DNA from: Rhypophila decipiens
Taxonomy: Eukaryota; Ascomycota; Sordariomycetes; Sordariales; Naviculisporaceae
Assembly: GCA_033297075.1 (NCBI GenBank)
Contig: MU858055.1
Coordinates: 248,001 to 312,000 of the forward strand
DNA length: 64,000 bases
Direction: 5' to 3'
Under the pieces are notes generated by a model. It did no database searches. It was given only the letters and a program-made list of their open reading frames with translations, and was not told the origin of the DNA. The position numbers and the translations under genes were made by a program. Below are positions 34,880-45,472 of the stretch, piece by piece. The number at the start of each line of letters is the position of its first letter. Position 1 is the first letter of the stretch.

Positions 34880-36116
34880 CTATCTCCCATGATTCCCTTT
34901 CCTACCGTTCCTGCCATGGCCTCCTCCCTGATTCGTCTCTGCTGCGGCAGGGACTTCTGTCATAGTGGCTACCGTGCTGGCGGCAGTCTCGGGGACCACC
35001 TCGGTTGCAGTCTCGGCCGCAGGTGCCGTTGCAGTCTCGGCAGGGGTATCGGTAGCAGACTGTGCAGCAAGTACCTGCGAATACTGCGCTGCGAGGTCCG
35101 GATGGGAGGCCAGGATACTCGGCGGGATGATGGGAATACCACCACCGATCTGAAGGTTGGCGATCTGGGCGGCCGCGGCCTGCTGGAGTGAACCGAATAG
35201 CGAGAGCTGAATCGCCTGGTCGATGAGCGAGTTGGTCGCAGCCAGCTGGACACAGTCTCTCTGCAGCGAGCCTAGGCTCTCCACTAGCAGGTTACTCTGG
35301 CCCGCAAATATGATGTTGGCGGGATCCTCGAGAACGAGTGCGTTGGTGGGCGCCTGGGTGTTGTATGGCAGGATCAGAGACGAGTTCAGCAGGGCGAATG
35401 GTGCGCTGGCGTCAAAGTTCAAGACCTTGGACACGGGTTCTGTGGGCTCAGGGAGCCCTCCCGACGCCGACGCAGCGGCGAAGCCCCGGGTGTCGACTGT
35501 GGGCGTGGCGTAGATGGTCATTTCTTCCGTTTGCGTTACCATGACGACCAGCTCCTTGTCAGGGACACCATTGTCTACCCGGAGCTGATTCAGCATATAT
35601 CGCCTGTTGATATTTGTCGGTACCCGAGCGTCGACAATGTTGGTCACTGTTACGATTACAGTGTTCTTGGGGGCGACGTTAGTCACTCTGAAGACTAGTT
35701 CTGGAAGACAGTTGGACATACCACTTGGGAAAATCTGGCTCTGAAGTGGTTGATGCGGATGTTGTTCTTGATGGTCTCGAGCTGCAAGACCAGCTGGACT
35801 TGTGACTGAACCAGAGCAGCTAGTTGCAACTCGGCGAGCTGGGCCAGTTGGCTGATGACTCCAAGGTTCTGGTTGATGACGGTGATCTGGGTATTGCTGA
35901 TCTGGATGTTTGGTGGGATGAGGGCACCCAGTTGCCTTTTAGGTTGGTGCTTGAGGCCTCGCTCTGCGGGAGTAGCATCTCGTTCAGACAAGGTCGGAGC
36001 TGTGATACTGACTGTCAGTCTTTCCTCGCTGCGTACATTGCGGTTCCCATCAACATACCAGCCGTGACGAGGGAAAGCGAGCCCCAAAGGGCAGATAGTA
36101 CATGTCTGTAATGCAT
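34880..36116 (-). CDS. Predicted secreted protein of unknown function
   Basis: I do not recognise the family. Three exons on the minus strand: 36116-36059, 35999-35722 and 35665-34880 (introns of 59 and 56 nt), 373 residues. The first exon encodes a signal peptide (MHYRHVLSALWGSLSLVTA). About 25 residues later a Lys-Arg pair (HQPKRQLGA) looks like a Kex2 processing site. The next 60 residues are hydrophobic and Gln/Leu/Asn-rich (NIQISNTQITVINQNLGVIS), with heptad-like spacing. A middle domain with many Val/Thr strands (NTVIVTVTNIVDARV) follows. The C-terminal 100 residues are Ala/Thr/Glu-rich and end in a Gly/Asn/Arg/His tail (GGGHGRNGRKGNHGR). No catalytic motif, GPI signal or cysteine-rich pattern is seen. 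Splice choices keep the frame open, and alternative acceptors in intron 2 give stops. The gene is likely real; the function is unknown. Confidence 0.7.
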
Positions 36117-37774
36117 GGCGAGCTGAATGAAGGGAAAATGGTCTGAAGGACTAGTCTGAAAGGTTTGTGATGTATTCTATTCATGTATATCCTGTCAAAG
36201 GAATACACAGTGAAAAGGGGAAAAGAAAATATGGCCGCCGGGGCCCCTCTGGAGTTGCTCAGAGGAAAAGACCGAACGAAAGGGCAGGTCGTAACGAGAG
36301 TGATCGCAGCAGGTGAGATTAACAGCCTAAGATGGAGAGGGTATGTAGATCAATCCTCATGCTCGGAACTGGGTCCTATATTGACTTTATAGGATCTCCG
36401 GGCGAACATGATGGATCCGAGTCAGATTTTATGGCCAGCTTCATGATACCAGTCATTTGCCCTCCCGTTCCGCTTTGTGGACCAAGCAGGACAAGACTGT
36501 TCATGAGACCTTTGCAAAGAAGGAACACACCATTTCCTCGACTTGGTATCCATGCGAGAGGGCAGCTTGGTGAGGCTCTGTTTCAAGCGACTGCCGCAGT
36601 GTGGTGCCATTGTCATGTCCGGGGCAACTTCTAGATATCAGACGAATTTTTTTGATACTCTCTCCCACCTTTCACGATACCTTGGCCCGCCATCATGTTG
36701 AGCTAAATCTGGACTTCCAGCTCACCCGAGGTAAGGGTGCTATATGTTATTGAAAGCAGCGCAATTTCCTCCTTGGCCCAACAGCCCAAGCTCTCCTCGG
36801 AAACCTCTTAGACATGTTACCTTAAAAGGACGTCATTAAGACGTGTTGAAAACCCTCGAAGCGCTTACAAAAAGTTCTCTGAGGACTAAGGTAGACAAAA
36901 CGACTCAGTGGTAATGTCTTACCGCGTCTTGGCAAAACGTCAAGCTCTCAAAAAGCTTTTGCCTTGTCCCCTCTCTCCCCCGAATCCGAGACTCAAGAAG
37001 CTTCAAGCTTTGCACAAGGCTCGTGCGTCGACGTTTTAAACCCCAACCTTGGGAAAATCTTGCCTCACGGGCCTTTTTTATATTTTTATACGGAGTATGA
37101 ACTTGGCATAACCAGGGACCCCATGATCGGCCAGCAATCTCTCATCGTCGGCGTGTAATTTTTGGTCGCTTCCAATCGACAGTTCCAGATGGACGGGAAT
37201 GCCGCGTTCGAGCGTTGATCATCTTCAACTTCAACATCAACAGAGATTGAAGTCAAGCCCCACCTCTGTCGCAGTTGCGTACCTGGCGAGATCACAAAAA
37301 AAAATCTTTTTCTGTTAGCAGGCATCTGAGGAAGCTTGAGTAATTAGTATTGGAAGCCCGGTGTTAAGACACCTCGCCCTCGGCTACGGAGTTTGGCATA
37401 TAAGACCCTGGCTTAAGCCCGTAAATATGACTCTTCGCAAGGTTACCATTGGCCCTCTCTCCGAGGCGACCAATGCGATGTAAGATCGGTGATAGCTTCA
37501 TTTATTGGGATCCTCACCCGAATGAGGCAGGTAGGTGACTAGGCACCTCCATCTGGGGTATATAAACACCGAGAGGATTAGAAATCCGCCATCACAGCAA
37601 TCTCCAGGTCAGACAGTTAACTGCAACTTGTCAAGAACATCCCCCACCATTCTTGATATCACAGTTCTTGAAGTATCCCTTACCTGTCTGTAGTCTCGGT
37701 GAATCTCTTCTTCGGCTCTGCTCTCTCTATACTGTCCGAAGCTACTCCAGTCCTCCTCCCCAAGAACAACAACA
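36117..37774. other. Divergent spacer between the secreted-protein gene and the GST gene
   Basis: No gene is supported in 1.66 kb. It contains one near match to the spacer 10-mer (TACGGAGTAT at 37089-37098) and a TATA element before the glutathione S-transferase. Only short unconvincing open frames are seen. Confidence 0.5.
37558..37567 (+). promoter_or_regulatory. TATA-like element of the glutathione S-transferase gene
   Basis: GTATATAAAC preceded by GGG and followed by CACCGAG, about 210 bp before the ATG at 37775. Position and sequence suit a TATA box for an inducible gene; no direct proof. Confidence 0.4.
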
Positions 37775-38527
37775 ATGGCCGAGCCTATACCGACACTCAC
37801 GGTACACCACCTCAACGCCTCCTCCTCAGAGCGCATCCCCTGGCTCTGCGAGGAACTCAACATCCCCTACAACCTCAAGATCTACCCACGCGACGCCGTC
37901 ACCAGGCTAGCGACCCCCGAGTTCAAAGCCCTCCACCCAGCCGGCTCAGCCCCCGTGATCAACGACCTCATAGCATCCTCAAATACTAGTCCAAATGACG
38001 AACCCCAAAAAATAACCCTCGCCGAAAGCGGCGCCTGCGTACAATACCTCTGCACCAAATACCCCTCTCCCTCCCACAGCGATATCTTCCCATCCCCTTC
38101 ACACCCAAGCTACGCAACCTTCCTCTACTGGTTCCACTTCTCAAACGCAACATTCCAAGCAGCCCTCATGCGCTCCTTCTCCCTCCAAGTAAGCGGCATC
38201 GACCTGCAAACCTTCAAGATGGGCCAGCTCGCTACCACCCGCGTCCACAGAGGTCTCGCCATGCTGGAGGCTCAGCTCCAGGGGAATCTCGAGGACCAGT
38301 GGATTGCGGGCAGGAACTTGTTCACGGCGGCGGATATCATGATTGTCTTTTCGCTCACCACTTTTCGGTATTGGTTCCCGTATAGTCTGGCGGGATATCC
38401 CAATATCGTTGGCTATCTTGGGCGGATTGGGAAGCGAGAAGCTTATCAGAGGGCTATGGGGAAGGCGGATCCGGGATTGGAACCTGCCCTTGGGGCGGAG
38501 GCTCCTGGGGGGTTGTTGAGCTTGTGA
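37775..38527 (+). CDS. Glutathione S-transferase (Gtt1-like)
   Basis: Conjugates glutathione to electrophiles in detoxification and stress defence. A single exon encodes 250 residues. The N-terminal thioredoxin fold (about 6-95) shows LTVHHLNASSSERIPWLCEE, where one of the serines should activate glutathione. It continues with the HPAGSAPVI cis-proline turn and the ITLAESGACVQYL glutathione-contact segment. The all-helical C-terminal domain (about 105-240) contains the hallmark N-cap box as NLFTAADIMIVF. The closest resemblance is to fungal Gtt1-type enzymes, but the class is not certain. The ATG has a good context (CAACAATGGC), and a TATA-like element lies about 210 bp upstream. Synonymous codons in the first half strongly favour C at third positions, suggesting good expression. 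It lies alone between long spacers. Confidence 0.9.
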   Translation: MAEPIPTLTVHHLNASSSERIPWLCEELNIPYNLKIYPRDAVTRLATPEFKALHPAGSAPVINDLIASSNTSPNDEPQKITLAESGACVQYLCTKYPSPSHSDIFPSPSHPSYATFLYWFHFSNATFQAALMRSFSLQVSGIDLQTFKMGQLATTRVHRGLAMLEAQLQGNLEDQWIAGRNLFTAADIMIVFSLTTFRYWFPYSLAGYPNIVGYLGRIGKREAYQRAMGKADPGLEPALGAEAPGGLLSL

Positions 38528-39946
38528 TTCGGGTCATTTACCTTGTTCCTACATTTATGTTGGGAGTATGATGCATTAGTTCTGGAGGAGTATGATAAGT
38601 TTGTGTTGTGACAGGCGGAGATTGTCTGAGTGATGTCAGAGTTGGAGAGAAAGAGTAAAGGTGTGTATGATATGGTGTATGATACGTGTATTGTGTACTA
38701 ATATGTACTACTTACAATCGCTCCACTTGATCTGTCTTTTACAGCCGACACACAGCTGTCAGGGCTTGGAAGATTCAGGGGTCCACTCAGCCAATATTTT
38801 TTCTCACTAAAATCTCAACCTCACTTCAACCTCCAACCTGAACTCCATGCTTCCTTCTCCATGTGGACTGCACGACTGCCAAAATGGTTGAAAATTCCAC
38901 AATGCCGTCACGGCTTCAAGGCTCTGGCTAGGTACAGAAACCTCTGGAATTATTATTCAAGCATATAGCAAGTAAGGTCTCGACATTTTTCACTTTTCTA
39001 GGTAGCAAGCCCAACCCAAGCTCCCCCCCGTCCTCATCATGGCAAGTGTCGACCCCCAAGGCAAGAACTACCTATCTCGCTTCACTCGTTGTCAAAACTA
39101 TTTGTGTATTACTTCATGTAGTACACCTTGCTCTCTGTTTCTTTCTCCTACAACCATCAGCCATCATGGCATCATCGTCTTCTGCCTGATTCGGCCAACC
39201 ATCCCAAGTGGACAATCTCAAGGTTGGTCTTGAGCCAGGATACGGGACTCTTTAAGAGTCGCGTATTAGACAAGAGTAAACACTATCATGCAATGCTTTT
39301 TGAGTACGGGACCTTCTTTTTGTCCTCTGAAGGATTTTCGTAATTTATCTGTTGCAACATACCTAGGTACCTAATTTACCTCTTCTGTACACTTTGGGTT
39401 GTTTCTTATTTTCTCTTGTCAACATTTCTCTTGTTACAAGTTCTGTGAGCAAGAAAAGCTGCCCCCTTTCCATTCACCATACAGCAAGAGTTGCCGGACA
39501 AGTTAGCGACAATCTCGGCACTGAATAACGAATGAGGATGAGGAGAAAGCTCGGTATTATTCATTCCATTCTAGCCCTCCCTCATGCGTGTGAAAATGGG
39601 TGCCGTCAAATGTCGAACAGAGGTACTCACTCGCACACCCTTATTTGTTACTTCAAGTCTCCTCAATACCATAGTTCGCCAATATGCCTACCCTTGTTTC
39701 GTTACCTTAAGGCCTTGTACATTCCCCCCTATGCCCTCATTTGTCAGTGATGATGGGGCTGTGTGAGCTTACTATAATCCATATACTGAATTTCTCATAC
39801 GCCCTGGTTCGATCTCCTCAACGCCTCAACGCCTCGAGAATCTCCCTCATACACCCTTGATCAGCCACCCCCAACGCATGAGAAATTCCCCCACATACCC
39901 TTGATGTTCAAGTGATGAGTGCTGCGTAAGATCGTGTTATTGGAAT
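38528..39946. other. Intergenic region
   Basis: No gene is supported; open frames of 60-75 codons are unrelated to known families. A CCTAGGTACCTA palindrome lies near 39363. The right end runs into the 22-bp tandem repeat. Confidence 0.5.
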
Positions 39947-40254
39947 AGAGGCCTTAACTAGCTGGAATATATACCTTAACTATCTATAATTAATGCCGTA
40001 ACTAGCTAGAATAAATACCTTATTCAGCTAGAATAAATGTCTGAACTATCTAGATTAAATGCCTTAGCTAGCTCGAATAAATTCCTTAACTTGCTGGAAT
40101 AAATGCCTTAACTGGCTAGAATAAGTGCTTTAGCTAGCTCGAATAAATTCTTTAACTTGCTGGAATAAATGCCTTAGCTGGCTTGAATAAATTCCTTAAA
40201 TGGCTGGAACAAATGCCTTGACTGGCTGGAATAAATGCCTTGAGAAGTTGAAAT
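39947..40254. repeat. Degenerate 22-bp minisatellite, 14 copies
   Basis: Fourteen head-to-tail units of exactly 22 bp, consensus close to AAATGCCTTAACTGGCTGGAAT, occupy 308 bp without indels. Units differ by point changes only. CTAG-containing variants (TAGCTAG) lie on the left and TGGCTGG variants on the right, so the array shows a gradient of divergence. It is more AT-rich than its surroundings and ends about 90 bp from the 3' end of the F-box-like gene. Confidence 0.85.
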
Positions 40255-40341
40255 TGGACTGGTGTCTGTATATGACAGTAGGGGTGCCTGAATATCAAGT
40301 GCCTTCTATAATAATGCCTATTTCATACCCCATTCCCATCT

Positions 40342-41370
40342 TCACAGCCCTGTACGGGGAAGCTTCAGCCTCGCCTGGAGCAAGCCATCCAGACTCGCCC
40401 GCTCCTCTTCAGCGCGGCGGGCGGCAACCTTAAGCGGAGTGTGCGAGACAGTCAATCTTTCAATGCCCCTGATCAAGAGAAGCTCGTCCATTCCAAGGGA
40501 GTCGGGAAGGCGGCCAGCTGGTTTCGGAGCCCCAAAGTATCTCCGCATCTCTGTCTCTCGCTTCGAGAGGTAGAGAGACGTGCCCTTGGAGACGACAACC
40601 TCCAGTTCCTTTAGCTTGGGGCACCTAGCTAGCAGCAGAAATGCCTCGTCCGACTTTGTGCCCGACCAGTGGATCTTGACATTACGGAGGTTTTGTCGCA
40701 TGCTATCGTTGTTCAAGAAGCGGCGGGTCAGCTCACAGCCGCATGTGAAGTGGAATCTAAACGCTTGATAGAAGTACTCGAGAAACTCGTCCCGAACTTT
40801 CTTATCCGTTCTAGCGAGCGCCAGGTCGAATTGGTGACCGGGCGGCGTACTGGCAACGAACTGTGGACAATGACAGCCGGGCGCCTTGGGCAATATCCTC
40901 GGATGGGCGACTGCGCCGGCACGCTTTGCGATCTTGGCGTTAATATACCACCCATACACCATGCGGCGTATTTCTACGGGAAGCTTCATCAGCGGGAAGC
41001 CTTTGATCTCTGCGGGCTTTTCTGTTCGAGACGTTAGCTACCTACTGATGACACAGGAAGACTGGTGCGGACGGTGGCTATTCTTACCAAGGGCGGTCAA
41101 CATCTCTGCGCAAGCCTGGATGATGTCGAGGCACATCTTCTGCTCCTCTGGCTTCTTCTTCATTATGTTGTTCACTTTGGTGATGGTATCGATGATGGCC
41201 TGACGCATGTTGGCCGACGTCTTGATGATGCGGCCCAGTTCGTCCTGGCTGATTCTTCCCAGCTTCCAATCATCGTGGGCCCTGAGGAGAGATCTGGCGT
41301 TCTCGGAGAGCCCGAAGCGGGTGTGGAGATTGAGCATCTGCTGCGCGTAGTACGTCGGAAGGCCGCTCAT
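40342..41370 (-). CDS. F-box-like / 2EXR-type protein of unknown function
   Basis: Two exons on the minus strand: 41370-41088 and 41021-40342, with a 66-nt intron (donor GTAAGA, acceptor GAACAG), 320 residues. The N-terminal 95 residues are helical and charged (MSGLPTYYAQQMLNLHTRFG, then NNIMKKKPEEQK). The intron joins TALEKPAEIKGF to PLMKLPVEIRRMVYGWYINA (about 104-123). The LPVEIR-M-VYGWYI pattern is the usual opening of fungal F-box and 2EXR-type proteins, which recruit substrates to SCF ligases or have no known role. The remainder is leucine-rich with charged helices and no catalytic motif. An 85-bp piece of exon 2 (40707-40791) also occurs inverted at 44005. The gene structure is likely; the F-box call is tentative. 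Confidence 0.65.
40707..40791 (-). repeat. Source copy of an 85-bp inverted duplication
   Basis: This part of the F-box-like coding sequence (DEFLEYFYQAFRFHFTCGCE and onwards) reappears in inverted orientation at 44005-44089 with a single base difference. The coding frame continues on both sides here, so this is probably the original copy. Confidence 0.85.
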
Positions 41371-42326
41371 GGTGGGGATTTCCTGGTAGGCTGACTGGGT
41401 TGGTTTGGCTTGCTGGTTGCAGCGATGAAGCAGCGATGAAGGTGGTCTGTGAACGTGAGATCAGTTTCGCGGGGCAGAGAGAAGAAAGCGTGATGAGCAA
41501 TCAGAGGAGGAATGATGCGCAGGATCAACTCAACGAGTTGTCTGCTCAGCCGAAGCTTATCGTGGAGGGGAAGGTGTTTGAAGTGCTGTCAAGGAAGGGT
41601 AAAATTCGGTTCGGGCTCGTATGAGTGAGGGTCCTTCCATTCGAACTGCCGCTTTCTTAGACGCTCATTTCCTTGGTTTAGCTTTGTGAATCCCTTCCAG
41701 GGCAGCGAAATCCATTCACCAGACCGTGGTGGAGCAGGCGAGGTAAGGTAATGATCAAATACTCTCCTTCGTTCAGATACGGGCTTCCGGGACATGATCA
41801 TGGTTTCTCCAAAAAGAAAAGCTTCTTTAGGTGAACCAAACTACACCAGATGAATTTGTATCCCGGTCTCGCTGGGTTGAGAATCATACTGAACTTTGTT
41901 CTTATAGGCATCGCACCAGTCAACGGTGGGCAAAAACTGTTTGATGTTAGGATTTCACAAGTCTCCGACAATACAAACACCATACATCAACCGCCGACAA
42001 CCGCCACCATCAACAATAGATCGAACACCCACTCCCAAAATTGCGAGTGAGTCAGCTGCGGGCCCGGAAGAAAGAAACAACTGGAAGGAAGGCATCGGTC
42101 AAATATTCCTGATGAGGACTTGGGGTCTGTACACGATACAAACTGACCAAGCCTATTGCAACAAAGCTTGATACACTCGACGGTTCATAAGGTATCCGAT
42201 AGATCTATACCTATTCTTTTTTCTGCTTTACGCTAACCAAAGCCCAGATAGAAACCCCCCAAAGAACCCCGGCTATGCTACAATATGCCCGCGTATGGTC
42301 AAAAAAGAGAAGAAACGTTCTGAACC
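41371..42326. other. Spacer between the F-box-like and PLC-like genes
   Basis: No gene is supported in 950 bases. Both neighbours lie on the minus strand, so this should hold the promoter of the F-box-like gene and the 3' UTR of the phosphodiesterase-like gene. Confidence 0.55.
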
Positions 42327-43478
42327 TTAAGCAATCAACGCAGCCCCCCAAAACGCAACAAGTGCGACCGTAAAACCGCCGCCACCAAGCTTAACCTTCA
42401 TCCCAGCCGAAGAACCGGCCGCTTCCTGGCTCGACTTGCGTCCCACCGGATTCGTAACCCCATTCAGCCGATCCGCCGTATCGATCGCCGGCCCTTTATC
42501 ATAAAAATCGACGAGCATAAACACAGGCTTGATACCCGCTCCCCAAGCCGACACACAAGAATCCGCATGCTGGCCTAGCGCTCCCGTCGTCGACGTCGAG
42601 GGCGAATTCGTCGTGTCGATATCGCTCACGTTGGGGACATCAATGCTGTCCGAGTATTTTTTATACGAGAAATGGTTCATCAGGGGCATCATCGCGCCCG
42701 AGATGGCAGCACGGGCTGTTCTCATTGATGATGGGCGGTCTAGGTTGCATGTAAAGTTGGAGAGGCCGTAGTTCTGGTAGGGCGTCTCGAATACATGGGC
42801 GAATTCGTTGAGTAGGTAGGGGTAAGTGGTTGAGTACTCGACTGATGCGATGAATGTGATGAGGCGTTTGTTGGAGGATATCATTTCGCCTAGAGTCGGC
42901 CAGGAGGAAACTGACGCCGTAGATGGAGAGGTGTGGATATGGCCGTATGTTGAGATGCCGCTTGATTCGAACACCGAGCCGTAGGATGATGCCGCGACGT
43001 TGTCCGAGTTGACGAGGAGGAGGGTGACGACTTCGTTGGGGTTGTCGTCCATCCAGAATTTGATCTTGGACAGCCAGTCTTCCAGCGTTCCCGCGTCGAG
43101 GAGATCGCAAGAGGTGTGGCACAGCTTTAAGGTGCCGTTCTCGTTGTAGACTTGGCCTTGGAGCAGGCGTATGCCGGCGGAGAGGGCCACAGTGGCGTTG
43201 AAGAATTGATTTCCAAAGGGACTGTACCCTGTACTGGCGTCCCGGACGAAAGAACTGTCGTGGGCGCCCATGTGGGTTATGTTGCTGTAGGACTGTGCGC
43301 AGAGGTTTGGTGAGTTGTTACATGCTGTCCCGGGGGCGAGGGATGAGGTTGATGTTGGCGTGGAGGATATCGAGGAGGACGAGGACGAAGGAGCAGTTGA
43401 TTGGGCTTGGACACCTGATGTCAGCGCCGAGAGGGCGAAGCCTATGGAGGTCAGGACGTTTGTATGTGAGAGTATCAT
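42327..43478 (-). CDS. GPI-anchored PLC-like phosphodiesterase
   Basis: Secreted protein of the PI-PLC X-box (PLC-like phosphodiesterase) superfamily; the substrate is unknown. A single exon on the minus strand encodes 383 residues. The frame extends 11 codons further to a GTG at 43511, but the first ATG is 43478 and it starts a good signal peptide (ILSHTNVLTSIGFALSAL, cleavage near VQA-QS). A Ser/Thr-rich linker follows. The TIM-barrel part begins at NLCAQSYSNITHMGAHDSSF, whose His should be the first catalytic residue; the second is probably the His of LCHTSCDLL. The GIRLLQGQVY strand and the DNPNEVVTLLLVNSD strand are typical. The C-terminus has a Ser/Gly omega-site region (AGSSAGMK) and a hydrophobic tail (FTVALVAFWGAALIA), fitting a GPI anchor at the cell surface or wall. 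Several NxS/T sites are present. Confidence 0.82.
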   Translation of the reverse strand: MILSHTNVLTSIGFALSALTSGVQAQSTAPSSSSSSISSTPTSTSSLAPGTACNNSPNLCAQSYSNITHMGAHDSSFVRDASTGYSPFGNQFFNATVALSAGIRLLQGQVYNENGTLKLCHTSCDLLDAGTLEDWLSKIKFWMDDNPNEVVTLLLVNSDNVAASSYGSVFESSGISTYGHIHTSPSTASVSSWPTLGEMISSNKRLITFIASVEYSTTYPYLLNEFAHVFETPYQNYGLSNFTCNLDRPSSMRTARAAISGAMMPLMNHFSYKKYSDSIDVPNVSDIDTTNSPSTSTTGALGQHADSCVSAWGAGIKPVFMLVDFYDKGPAIDTADRLNGVTNPVGRKSSQEAAGSSAGMKVKLGGGGFTVALVAFWGAALIA

Positions 43479-45472
43479 CTTCGTCTGTCTCTCTATTTTG
43501 GATATGTCCACGAATTGGCTGGCAGCGACAGGTTCCTCGGTCCTTCTTGGTCTCTAGGCAAGTAGGAGCAAATGAGAGAAGTCAGGGATGAGTTAGCAGA
43601 TGAAGAAACGACGATAAGGCGGGCCATAAGAATGGGATATATAGTCCCTGGTGTAGTGCAATAGGCAGTGACCTAGACGTAGGCTACACCAGTACCGGTT
43701 GCCCTTGTGTAATGGTAAGTCGGTTTTGTAAATAAGCCTCTTGAAACGGCGTCTATTAGTGAGGCGGGAACAGCGGAACGGAACGGGCCCCGATCGACAC
43801 AACCCCGGATTTCGAAAGACTAGAACAATGCTGAGTGATTCAAGACAATCTGGAAAGGTTGAAGGAAATACGGGGAACACTTGTATCCCGAATCGAAACC
43901 CGTTTCCTCCAGCACCGCTTGCGCTGAGCAACACTAGTACAGATGGGAGAACATGAATCAGCCAGCTAGCTGGGGCGAACTCAGCCGTCCGCGCTTGAGT
44001 ATTAGACGAGTTTCTCGAGTGCTTCTATCAAGCGTTTAGATTCCACTTCACATGCGGCTGTGAGCTGACCCGCCGCTTCTTGAACAACGGTAAATTCTCC
44101 TCAAAGAATGAATGGCCTGACGCGCACAAGAGTCCTGTTTCCATCCGTACAGCAGACAGGTCGTGGACTCGTGTAGCTGAGGAGTGTGCGTACGTATGCA
44201 AACCAAACATTCGATGGGGAGGAGAACTCAGCCTCGTTCTTGGCTTTCAGGGGCTTGAACCGTCTTTGTTTATGCGCGCGGATCCCAGCCGCATGTTTAA
44301 CATTGGTATGTACTGTACCTCCAGGCTATCCCAGTGTTGCCGCTCGAGTGGCAGAGGTTCATAATAAGCCGTTGTTCGTCCTACCGGGGAGGGCGAAATT
44401 GAGCCTCCCTCGTACGCAGGTAGATGATGCCTGACCATGACCACTTTCTCGAAAGAATCATGACCAGGTTGCAGGAAACCCCAAAACCAAACCCTTGTTA
44501 TTGAGCTTTTGTTCTACTGTATGTTTCAAATACTAAATAAGCTAGGTTGAGCATTGCATGAATTAGCTCGCAAGTGTGAGCTCAAGCCAAGGTGTGCGGC
44601 GAAGGGTGGATTACACAAACACCGGCTTATATCCCGTATTCCGGACATGAAGGGGCAAGGTATAGCGTCCTGGCAGGTGCAAAGAGGAGAGAAGATATTG
44701 TTGAGGCTCGTGCTGACTGTATTTCGCATTCCTCTTAACTGTGCGTCTTATATTCCTTCGTGGACAAGGAACATACCAGAAATATGGATGTGAAACCAGG
44801 GCTAAAATAAAAAAAATGAGGGCACTACAGTTAGGCTTGTACCCCAGATTTGACCGAAAAAGTATTTAACCATAGAAGAGAACGGTCACCGGGTATAATA
44901 CCCGAACCCGAGGAGGCCGCAGGTGGGTGTGACAAAACAGACGTCATTCAGCGTACAAATAGGGGTTATACACACAAAACAAGGGTTTTCTTTCTAGACA
45001 TAGCTTCCATGCTACCGTGATGATCTGACTGTAAACATGCATACCTATGTTTGCTGCTAAGGCATATGGTCTAGCTGCATTTTCTTGCCTCGTTAAACTC
45101 AACCATGTCTGCTACTAAAAGTCCTATTCTTGCCTCCACTCGTTATTTTTGGAAAAGCCTTCTGCGCGATGATCTCTATCTTCACTGTGTAGCAAGCAAA
45201 GCCGGGATGAATGCCGTAACATAAACATAAACATCAAGAAGCTGTTTGTTCGCCTGTTTCAACTTGCAGAGAGCGAATGGCCAGAAACCTACAACAGCTG
45301 TAGGTTCCTTCAAAACTATCATTGCAATACCACCCCGAAACCCCAAAATACCCTCTGGTTGGTATCAATATTATGAGTAATGCATTATGCCCCCTGTGTA
45401 TGACTTTTGGGCTTCTCTAGACACCCCCTTCCGGCTTAATTATGCAGTTCCCGTCGAATCTGGTTCTTCTCC
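43479..45472. other. Non-coding region containing a gene fragment
   Basis: Apart from the 85-bp inverted fragment at 44005-44089, no gene is supported. An 8-bp hairpin (AACCTACA, loop ACAGC, TGTAGGTT) lies at 45286-45306. Open frames near 44080-44434 and 44554-44793 resemble nothing known. Confidence 0.5.
44005..44089 (+). pseudogene. Truncated 85-bp inverted copy of the F-box-like gene
   Basis: Plus-strand sequence here matches coding sequence of the gene at 40342-41370 over 85 bp with one mismatch (TGC here, TAC in the gene). It could encode DEFLECFYQAFRFHFTCGCE and a little more, but both flanks diverge at once and no start, stop or remaining domain is present. On the right the match stops just before GTAAAT. 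It is a non-functional fragment, or a trace of a larger paralogue or rearrangement. The near identity suggests either a recent event or gene conversion. Confidence 0.8.

Noticed and set aside
39947..40254. Tandem array considered as a CRISPR
   Set aside because: Units are contiguous 22-mers with no unique spacers and the genome is eukaryotic; it is a minisatellite.
43479..43511. N-terminal extension of the PLC-like protein to 43511
   Set aside because: That position is GTG, not ATG; the ATG at 43478 directly begins the signal peptide.
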